Origin: Nguyenibacter vanlangensis
GTDB lineage: Bacteria; Pseudomonadota; Alphaproteobacteria; Acetobacterales; Acetobacteraceae
DNA length: 64,000 nt
Assembly (NCBI RefSeq): GCF_038719015.1
Contig: NZ_CP152276.1
Coordinates: 3,298,001 to 3,362,000 of the forward strand
Direction: 5' to 3'
Shown in pieces: positions 7,713 to 13,263 of the stretch (its first letter is position 1; every line of letters starts with the position of its first letter). The translations under genes and the position numbers were made by a program. Under the pieces are notes generated by a model. The model ran no database searches and had not been told where the DNA came from. It saw only the letters and a program-made list of their open reading frames with translations.

Positions 7713-8243
7713 TTAGAATGGGCTGGACGAAGGGCCTGATGCTTTCCCTAAATCCGCAAACCCATTTGAGGCGGCGCATGCCTTTAGGGAATTTATTACT
7801 TTTGTGCTTCCAGAGAGAGATATTTTCTTTGTTGTTTTTGATCCGAATTTAATGTTCATAACAGACGATTGGTCCATGGCGTCGAATAGCTTGCCTAGCT
7901 CAATAGGATCGGCGTCACTCTCCAGCATTGTCGCCCCCTCCGCTGTCATATCGTAGGTATGGCTGTAGGGCCCAACAGATATTGTCATCGGTCCAGTCTG
8001 CCCGACAGTCAGTGACCATCGCGGATCGGCCGCGCGTATCTCTGTCGAATGCCCATCCACACGGAAAGCAATCTCCGCCGTTGGTGGGGACGCAATGCAC
8101 ATATCAATATGCAGCCCGTCGTCGGGTGAATGAGAAAACGCGACCCAGTTATCCGACTCCGCTAGCGGGATGAGGCCGTGCCCCTGCGCATGCGCAGACG
8201 CGGGGAGCGCGACACATGCCGCAATCAATATACGTTTAAACAA
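7713..8243 (-). CDS. Secreted accessory (moron-type) protein, 176 aa
   Basis: TTG 8243 follows GGAGAGG and opens LFKRILIAACVALPASAHAQ, a clear Sec signal peptide with cleavage after AHA. The mature part is about 155 residues, with Cys residues near 60 and at the C-terminal helix, and no recognised domain. It is the only exported non-structural protein in the prophage and is isolated by a terminator, so expression from the lysogen to change the host envelope is plausible. That role is inference. Confidence 0.6.
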   Translation of the reverse strand: MFKRILIAACVALPASAHAQGHGLIPLAESDNWVAFSHSPDDGLHIDMCIASPPTAEIAFRVDGHSTEIRAADPRWSLTVGQTGPMTISVGPYSHTYDMTAEGATMLESDADPIELGKLFDAMDQSSVMNIKFGSKTTKKISLSGSTKVINSLKACAASNGFADLGKASGPSSSPF

Positions 8244-8399
8244 TTTACCTCTCCGTTGTGCGGAGAGGGTTTCTATCGCTCTGGTGTGATTCGGGGCAAA
8301 CGAAAATGGCGCTGGGTTGCCCCAAGCGCCACATCGCGTTTGCATGCAAACGATGACTGTTTCTTATACCGTCCCTTCAGGGCCCTGCCCGCCGCGTGC

Positions 8400-8930
8400 T
8401 TATCCTCCAATCAGAGACCAACCCTTCCAGGACCGTGCCCGGCCACTTTTAATATTTAGTATTCCTGCCGTCGCGTTGCAGTATTCTCCACCAGTTCCGC
8501 GCTTTCCTCCGGGTCGTTTCCATTCAACATCTGCCTGGGCGAACAAATGCCTATTGTCTCTGACAAATTGATATAGATTTCTGAATGAATAAATATTTCC
8601 ATCTGGACCCGACAACATCCAATCTACAGCGTGGACGTTTTCTGACGATTTTCCCGATCGCGGTGACAGTTTAGCCGCTGCCGTCGCCGGCCGATTGGCG
8701 TCAGGTCCTCGCGCGTTGTTGGGATTTGTTTGACCTCGGTTTCGGTATGGCTTGCGCGGCGCGCTCGAGGGGTGGCCGTGTGTCGTGCGCCGTTTGGTGA
8801 CGGTAATCAAGCTCGCGCCGGTTTCTGCCGCAATTTGCGCATTGGTCTTTCTCCAATCGATTTCGGCCCAGTTTACCCGGTTCGTTTTGGCAGAATCGAT
8901 GGTTGGCTCATCCGGGTGAGCATCAGGCAT
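8400..8930 (-). CDS. Phage protein with N-terminal HTH and KGW-type C-terminal domain
   Basis: 176 residues. NWAEIDWRKTNAQIAAETG...TVTKRR looks like a short HTH specific for phage DNA-binding proteins. A basic Asn/Pro-rich linker follows. The C-terminal part has the spaced pattern WMLSGPDGNIYSFRNL, FVRDN and WKGW, resembling the small domain that accompanies phage HNH/homing proteins, though no HNH motif is present. Starts four bases after the XRE gene stop. The 156 bp between it and the upstream secreted-protein start hold no gene. Confidence 0.5.
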   Translation of the reverse strand: MPDAHPDEPTIDSAKTNRVNWAEIDWRKTNAQIAAETGASLITVTKRRTTHGHPSSAPRKPYRNRGQTNPNNARGPDANRPATAAAKLSPRSGKSSENVHAVDWMLSGPDGNIYSFRNLYQFVRDNRHLFAQADVEWKRPGGKRGTGGEYCNATAGILNIKSGRARSWKGWSLIGG

Positions 8931-8933
8931 GCG

Positions 8934-9158
8934 TTAGTCCCTCTCTGGCGCTCCGACCTTAATGCGAAACAGCTCCCAGAAGGCCGGGTGCATTTTGCGC
9001 AACCCGCCCTCCCATTGCTGCCAGGAGCGCCACGTAGAATGGATGAGCCCTGCAGCCTCGGCCTGGGTCAGATCGGCAGATGACCGAGCCGAGCGAATTT
9101 CGTCCGGGGTTGGGTTGCGGGACCGATTGGCCCCGCTCCTGTTGGGGTGGTTGACCAT
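8934..9158 (-). CDS. XRE-type HTH regulator, 74 aa
   Basis: The core (LTQAEAAGLIHSTWRSWQQWEGG...MHPAFWELFRIK) matches the compact phage/plasmid XRE helix-turn-helix family in which the second helix ends in W-x-x-W-E-x-G-x-R-x-M. The start overlaps the upstream stop as TGATG. Likely a transcriptional regulator of the phage switch, target unknown. Confidence 0.7.
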   Translation of the reverse strand: MVNHPNRSGANRSRNPTPDEIRSARSSADLTQAEAAGLIHSTWRSWQQWEGGLRKMHPAFWELFRIKVGAPERD

Positions 9159-9394
9159 CACGGATGCATGTCGTCGGCCAGGAACCGCGCAAGCACATCT
9201 GCGGGCCCGGTTGCGTCGGTCCATTCTGTCACGCCGCTCGATCCGGAACCGACCAGCACAATCCCGCCACGCTGCATGTCGTCGGAAAACACGATTTGGT
9301 AACGGTCTGCCTCGAACGCCTGGAACTGTGCCTCATCTCCGGCGATATCGGCCAGCAGGTTGGCGTCAACGGTGTTGATGTCGATTTTGATCAT
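9158..9394 (-). CDS. Small acidic phage protein, 78 aa
   Basis: No family recognised. Asp/Glu-rich, with an N-terminal strand (MIKIDINTVD), a helix and a C-terminal WTDATGPADVLARFLAD helix. ATG 9394 follows a GGCGGAGAC purine run. It is the first gene of a short leftward operon driven by the promoter at 9454-9482. Confidence 0.6.
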   Translation of the reverse strand: MIKIDINTVDANLLADIAGDEAQFQAFEADRYQIVFSDDMQRGGIVLVGSGSSGVTEWTDATGPADVLARFLADDMHP

Positions 9395-9453
9395 AGTCTG
9401 TCTCCGCCCCTGATTTGGCGAGGCGCCCGTGTCAGCGTCGTGCTGATAGGTCA

Positions 9454-9482
9454 TTGATACACTCATTGAATGTGTCAGTCAA
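9454..9482 (-). promoter_or_regulatory. Leftward promoter with operator in the spacer
   Basis: On the reverse strand TTGACT (9477-9482) and TATCAA (9454-9459) are 17 bp apart. A 21-bp imperfect palindrome, GATACACTCA-T-TGAATGTGTC (9456-9476), fills the spacer and overlaps the -10 box. This is the layout of a repressor-controlled early promoter, about 60 bp upstream of the 78-aa gene. Confidence 0.6.
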
Positions 9483-9496
9483 GCGGTAAAATGCTA

Positions 9497-10000
9497 CTAT
9501 CGCACCACGTCAGGATACCGCCGAACCAATTCGGCGCATTGGGCTGGGGTGGCGCGCATCTTGGGATAGTGATCCCTAAATATGCCATAGGCCACGGCTC
9601 TGTGTGTTTCCGGCAGGCGGAGCTTTCGCCAGCGCGCGCGGGTCTTCTCCATCACATCGTCAATATCGTCCGGCATTTCCACCGGCCGCCCAAGCTTACC
9701 GCGCGCAGCATCCCCGACCCGGTAGAGCGCACCTGCCGCCGTCCGCCGCTTGGGCATCCCGGACGCGGTTAGCTGCCTGCCGATCTCCATCGTTGACATA
9801 TCGTCCAGCCCTAGAGCGGACTTGATATCTGCCGCCGATACTTCGCAATTTTGGAACACGGCTTCGACGCGTTGGCGGATATCGGACGGGGCTGGCACCC
9901 GCCTCCGATCTACAGGCGGCAAGCGTTCCAGAATTTCGCGCATCATGGATTTCAGTTCCGCAACCTCGGCGAACAGCCGCTCCATGTCCCTCGTGGCCAT
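9497..10000 (-). CDS. Putative phage regulator, 167 aa
   Basis: An N-terminal coiled-coil-like helix (MERLFAEVAELKSMMREILERL) precedes a region with two helix-turn-helix-like stretches (SAADIKSALGLDDMSTMEIGRQL) and the segment AGALYRVG, as in winged-helix proteins. ATG 10000 follows GGGGGA at close spacing; ATG 10015 is an alternative. Upstream lies a perfect 8-bp inverted repeat. It is divergent from the rightward Mor-like gene and could be the lysogeny repressor, but that is inference. Confidence 0.55.
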   Translation of the reverse strand: MATRDMERLFAEVAELKSMMREILERLPPVDRRRVPAPSDIRQRVEAVFQNCEVSAADIKSALGLDDMSTMEIGRQLTASGMPKRRTAAGALYRVGDAARGKLGRPVEMPDDIDDVMEKTRARWRKLRLPETHRAVAYGIFRDHYPKMRATPAQCAELVRRYPDVVR

Positions 10001-10022
10001 ATATTCCCCCACCATGCAAATG

Positions 10023-10057
10023 TGACAGACATTGATTGACATCCAGTCGTCTGTCAA
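10023..10057 (-). promoter_or_regulatory. Leftward promoter/operator upstream of 167-aa regulator
   Basis: TGACAGAC (10023-10030) and GTCTGTCA (10049-10056) form a perfect 8-bp inverted repeat. The reverse strand carries a consensus TTGACA (10052-10057) inside the right arm; the -10 region is weak (CAATGT, 17-bp spacing). A repressor bound here would block the promoter. Confidence 0.5.
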
Positions 10058-10119
10058 GCGATCAGCCGCCGGAGATGATGCGGCCAGAAAAATCGTAATG
10101 GCGGTTTTCTGCCATTTTA

Positions 10120-10262
10120 CCGGTGAACGATGAACGAGGTGAACGATTTTTTCTAGAGGGGTAAGGGAGACAGTGAATGAAGGAGAAATGAATCTGTCAT
10201 ACATTCATAGCAATGTTGGGGCTCCTAAGAAAACTCGTTCACCTCATTCACTCGTTCACCGG
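10120..10262. repeat. Long inverted repeat made of GTGAACGA iterons
   Basis: The arm at 10120-10146 matches the reverse complement of 10235-10262 with one mismatch and one single-base gap over 27-28 bp. Within each arm the unit TGAACGA is repeated three times. The arms flank the start of the rightward operon: the right arm lies inside the coding sequence of the Mor-like gene. It could be a regulator-binding array, an origin-type iteron cluster, or an RNA hairpin over the ribosome-binding site. Confidence 0.7.
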
Positions 10263-10664
10263 CATCAAGACCCCGATTCACATCCGTTTCCGGTTGTGTT
10301 AGAAAATCTCTTGATGAAGTCTAATAATTTACAGATGGTGTCGGACGTGATCGGTCGTGAACGGGCGGTATCGCTTGCACGGGCGATCAATCCGGACTCG
10401 ACCGGGCATCGGCGGCTGTATGTCCCGGCGGAGCCTGTTCCCGGGCATTTTATCGCGGCCGTGGTCGGGTATCCGGCCCTGTATGACCTGTGCCGCGCTA
10501 TGGGCCGATCGCAGCTTACGTTGGAATGCCCGGATCGCTTTATGCGCCGGGAACGCATGCTCGACCTTCTCCGGTCGGGGATGACGCCATCGCGGGTTGC
10601 GCGGATTGTCGGTCTCAGCCGTAGCTACGTGTCCCGTGTTTGCACGCGGATGCGCTACGCGTGA
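10188..10664 (+). CDS. Mor-like late-gene regulator with C-terminal HTH
   Basis: From about residue 43 the protein follows the Mor/C activator pattern: VSDVIGRERAVSLARAI, RRLYVP, HFIAAVVGYPALYDLC, then a C-terminal HTH (GMTPSRVARIVGLSRSYVSRV). ATG 10188 has AAGGAG directly upstream, giving 158 residues; ATG 10314 would give a 116-residue protein of the usual Mor length but without a good ribosome site. The first 42 residues are partly encoded by the right arm of the inverted repeat. Likely activates the rightward lysis and structural genes that follow. Confidence 0.65.
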   Translation: MNLSYIHSNVGAPKKTRSPHSLVHRHQDPDSHPFPVVLENLLMKSNNLQMVSDVIGRERAVSLARAINPDSTGHRRLYVPAEPVPGHFIAAVVGYPALYDLCRAMGRSQLTLECPDRFMRRERMLDLLRSGMTPSRVARIVGLSRSYVSRVCTRMRYA

Positions 10665-10963
10665 CCGATCATTATCGCATCTGGGGTGCAGGTCTGGTTG
10701 GGGCTGTTGTCGCGCTGCCCTATCAGGATGGCATTCGGACCAAGGCCGGGCGCATCGCGTTTGTCCTGACCGGGGCCGTGACCGCTGATTATGTCGCGCC
10801 GGTCGTGGCGTCGCATTTCGGGGCGACGGCGTCCGGCGTGTCATTGGCGGGCTTTGCGTGCGGGATGTTCGCCGGGACTGTCATCGCCAAGGCAACCGAC
10901 ATTATCCGCAGTATCCGGGCATCCGATGTGCTGGCCGTCATCGCCGCGAGGTTCGGGCGATGA
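10661..10963 (+). CDS. Holin-like membrane protein, 100 aa
   Basis: GTG 10661 overlaps the previous stop as GTGA. The product has three hydrophobic stretches (about residues 7-20, 33-55 and 60-80), rich in Gly and Ala, and a basic C terminus, the layout of a class I holin. Its position ahead of a second small membrane protein and the endolysin supports a role in timed inner-membrane permeabilisation. No specific holin family was recognised. Confidence 0.6.
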   Translation: MTDHYRIWGAGLVGAVVALPYQDGIRTKAGRIAFVLTGAVTADYVAPVVASHFGATASGVSLAGFACGMFAGTVIAKATDIIRSIRASDVLAVIAARFGR

Positions 10964-11196
10964 TCCAGCAGTATTCAGCCTTGATCATCATGTTTTGGTC
11001 GGGGCATCGCTTGCTGAAAGGCCATGATGGCCTGTTCGGCGGAGCGATTTACTTTGTGATGATGCTGGCAACCATTTCGATCTGGTTCGCTGACACGTCA
11101 TTGCCGCAATTCGTGCCGGTGCGTGAGGCGACGCTGTGTGGCGCATTCGCGACGCTGGCCACGTATAAGGGAGTTCTGCGCAAATGGCGCGGCTGA
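10960..11196 (+). CDS. Small membrane protein of the lysis cassette, 78 aa
   Basis: Two or three hydrophobic segments (SALIIMFWSG, FGGAIYFVMMLATISIWFA, and CGAFATLATY) separated by short charged loops. ATGA overlap with the preceding holin-like gene; its last codons overlap the endolysin start by 13 bp. It may be the holin or an antiholin partner of its neighbour. Confidence 0.6.
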   Translation: MIQQYSALIIMFWSGHRLLKGHDGLFGGAIYFVMMLATISIWFADTSLPQFVPVREATLCGAFATLATYKGVLRKWRG

Positions 11197-11660
11197 CAGG
11201 TATCTCGCGGAATATGTCCGCGTTTCTCGACATGATCGCGATTTCGGAACTCGGTGTGGCCCTGATCCGTGAGAGTGACGACGGTTATAACGTGCTGGTC
11301 GGCTCGACGGCCGCAAAGCCGCTGTTGTTTCGCTCGTATGCGACGCATCCGGACGTTTATAACCGCGCCCTCAATTCGGACGCGGCGGGCGCGTATCAGT
11401 TCATGGCCCGGTATTGGCCGTATTACCGCGATCGGCTGGGGCTGGCAGATTTCGGCCCCGTGTCACAGGACCGATGGGCAATCGAGATGATCCGCGAGTG
11501 TGGCGCGGTGGCGGCGATCGAAGCTGGGCGCATCACCCAGGCGATCGGGCTGTGCAAATCGCGCTGGGCCAGCCTGCCGGGTGCCGGATACGGGCAGCAT
11601 GAGCACACGGCCGGGTATCTGGTCGCGGCGTATCAGGGTGCAGGTGGGGTGATGGCGTGA
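11184..11660 (+). CDS. R: Lambda R-type endolysin (GH104-like transglycosylase)
   Basis: 158 residues, the length of lambda R. Aligned by eye it shares FLDMIAISELG (catalytic Glu near residue 22), GYNVLVGST, the AGAYQFMARYW segment, YRDRLGLADFGPVSQD and WASLPGAGYGQHEH. This family cleaves peptidoglycan glycan strands, forming anhydro-muramic ends. There is no signal peptide, so release depends on the holin-like genes immediately upstream. Confidence 0.9.
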   Translation: MARLTGISRNMSAFLDMIAISELGVALIRESDDGYNVLVGSTAAKPLLFRSYATHPDVYNRALNSDAAGAYQFMARYWPYYRDRLGLADFGPVSQDRWAIEMIRECGAVAAIEAGRITQAIGLCKSRWASLPGAGYGQHEHTAGYLVAAYQGAGGVMA

Positions 11661-11797
11661 TCGGGGCTATTCTCCTGGCGGTCGCGGGCGCGATCGAATT
11701 CGCGCGCGGCGAAGTCATCGTCGGGGCCGACTATCTGATGCTGGCTGGCCTGTTCTACGGCGCGACCAATCGGGATGATCGGGGTGGGTATGCCTGA
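11657..11797 (+). CDS. Small hydrophobic lysis-cassette protein, 46 aa
   Basis: GTG 11657 overlaps the endolysin stop as GTGA and the stop overlaps the next gene. Residues 2-12 (IGAILLAVAGA) and 22-35 are hydrophobic, with an acidic hinge between them. Too short for family assignment; membrane association is inference. Confidence 0.5.
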   Translation: MIGAILLAVAGAIEFARGEVIVGADYLMLAGLFYGATNRDDRGGYA

Positions 11798-11960
11798 TAT
11801 CCCGCAATGGATGTTCGCGGTCATGGTGGCCGTGTATGCCGTGCCGCTGGCCGTGCTGTTCTTTCTGCTGGCGTGTGCGGCGATGCTGATCGGACATGTC
11901 GCCGCGCTGGTCATGGCGGCGGCTCTGGTGCTGATCCTGGCGACGGTGCGGCCGCGATGA
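11790..11960 (+). CDS. Small two-pass membrane protein, 56 aa
   Basis: Hydrophobic segments at about residues 8-30 (WMFAVMVAVYAVPLAVLFFLL) and 33-53, ending VRPR. It overlaps the previous gene by 8 bp and the Rz start as ATGA. In this position it could be an additional holin or antiholin. Confidence 0.6.
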   Translation: MPDIPQWMFAVMVAVYAVPLAVLFFLLACAAMLIGHVAALVMAAALVLILATVRPR

Positions 11961-12427
11961 TCCCATATCTCTCCGAAATCAAGATCGGGCTGGGCGTGCT
12001 GCTGCTGGGTGGCACGTTTTGGTTCGGATATCATGTCGGGTCGGAGCATGGCGCGGTGCAGGTGGCGCACATGCAGGCGCAGGCCGCGCAGTATAGCGCC
12101 AAGCTGGCCGACGAAACGGCGCAGGCATACCGCGTCACCGTCGATAACACCCAGGCAAATGCCATCACGCTGGCGGACAGTCAGCGCGGCCATGCGGCGG
12201 CCGATGCGGTCGCGCGCAGCTATTACCAATCGCTACAGACCCAGGCGCAGGATGATGCCCGCAAAAATACTCATGTCTCTGGCTGCGCTCTCGATGCTGA
12301 CGGCCTGCGCATCTGGCGTGCCGCAAACGCCGCCATCAGTGACCAACACCGTGCCGTTGATCTTGCTCCCGCCGTACAGTCAGCCGGCGGCGCAGGTGCC
12401 GATGCCGGCCAGTGGTGGCATCGCTGA
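11957..12427 (+). CDS. Rz: Rz-like inner-membrane spanin subunit
   Basis: 156 residues: an N-terminal transmembrane segment (IGLGVLLLGGTFWFGYHVG, residues 9-27) followed by a long Ala/Gln-rich helical periplasmic domain, the layout of i-spanins. It follows the endolysin and contains an out-of-frame lipoprotein gene (Rz1), which is the hallmark of the pair. It would connect inner and outer membranes during the last step of lysis. Confidence 0.75.
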   Translation: MIPYLSEIKIGLGVLLLGGTFWFGYHVGSEHGAVQVAHMQAQAAQYSAKLADETAQAYRVTVDNTQANAITLADSQRGHAAADAVARSYYQSLQTQAQDDARKNTHVSGCALDADGLRIWRAANAAISDQHRAVDLAPAVQSAGGAGADAGQWWHR

Positions 12428-12539
12428 TCTGTTGCAAAACCACATCGCTGTTGCGGAGATGGCACGGCGCTGCAATGCGGACAAGAGCGCCCTCGTCGCG
12501 TATCTGCATGCCCAAAAGGGAATCATCGTTCGCCCATGA
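12252..12539 (+). CDS. Rz1: Rz1-like outer-membrane lipoprotein spanin, nested in Rz
   Basis: Starting at ATG 12252 (or 12255), MMPAKILMSLAALSMLTAC is a lipoprotein signal with lipobox LTAC, followed by a Pro-rich stretch (VPQTPPSVTNTVPLILLPP). The first 176 bp overlap the 3' end of Rz in another frame; the gene then extends 112 bp beyond it. At 95 residues it is longer than classical Rz1, with an extra helical C terminus. Pairing with the Rz-like protein to form a spanin is well supported by context. Confidence 0.8.
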   Translation: MMPAKILMSLAALSMLTACASGVPQTPPSVTNTVPLILLPPYSQPAAQVPMPASGGIADLLQNHIAVAEMARRCNADKSALVAYLHAQKGIIVRP

Positions 12540-12735
12540 TTTAGGCATCGCGGCATGGCAAACCGTGACATTTATGCAACGCATGCGCGGAATGCATGCA
12601 TATCTGCCATGCCATGCGCAAATCGCGGGTCCTTCCTGGGATGAAACTGTTTGCGGTGACCCCGACACCCCCGATTTTCCGTTGTGCGTGGGATTTTTCA
12701 ACCGATTTGTTGTTTCTGTTTCGGGCGTAGGCTAA
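12540..12735. other. Candidate cos region upstream of terminase
   Basis: No gene is seen in these 196 bp. A perfect 9-bp inverted repeat, GGCATGGCA (12552-12560) and TGCCATGCC (12605-12613), is separated by 44 bp, with CATGCGC repeated at 12582 and 12613; T-rich tracts lie nearer the terminase start. Lambda-type phages carry cos just before Nu1, so this is where it would be expected. The nicking site itself was not identified. Confidence 0.35.
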
Positions 12736-13263
12736 TTGGCAAAAAATTCGGGCGGGAAACTGGTAAATCGCCAGGAATTAGCTGAAATCTTAGGCGTTTC
12801 CCTTCCCACGGTAACGGCGTGGGTAAGACAGAAAATGCCATACGTCCAGCGAGGGTCGCAAGGCGTTGATTGGCAGTTTGACACGGCGGCCGTGATCCAG
12901 TGGCGCGCGGACCGCGCCGCCGATGCGGCAGGCGGCGTGTTGGACAGCGCGGACGAGATCGAACGGCAAATCGCCCTGGTTCAGCTTGAGCATGCAAGGC
13001 TGAAATTCGCCAGGGACGCCGCCCTGGTGGTGCCAGTCGATCAGCTTGAGCGCCGGCTTAGCATCGTTTTTGCCGAAATCCGGACGGCGATGCGCAACAT
13101 CCCGTCGCGGACGGCGGCGATGCTGCTGGGCGAGACCAGCGAACGGCAATTCAAGAAAGTATTGAGCGAAGAAATTGACCGGGCGCTTACTGCCCTGTCG
13201 GAATATGACACCAATTTGTTAGATGAGTCGCTTGAAGACGATCAATCTGAACAGCCTGAGTAA
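12736..13263 (+). CDS. Terminase small subunit, Nu1-like
   Basis: 175 residues starting at TTG 12736. The N terminus has the winged-HTH of Nu1 (NRQELAEILGVSLPTVTAWVRQ), which recognises cosB, followed by a helical assembly region and an acidic C terminus that would contact GpA. The 3' end overlaps the large subunit gene by 41 bp. No nearby Shine-Dalgarno is obvious for the TTG. Confidence 0.85.
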   Translation: MAKNSGGKLVNRQELAEILGVSLPTVTAWVRQKMPYVQRGSQGVDWQFDTAAVIQWRADRAADAAGGVLDSADEIERQIALVQLEHARLKFARDAALVVPVDQLERRLSIVFAEIRTAMRNIPSRTAAMLLGETSERQFKKVLSEEIDRALTALSEYDTNLLDESLEDDQSEQPE

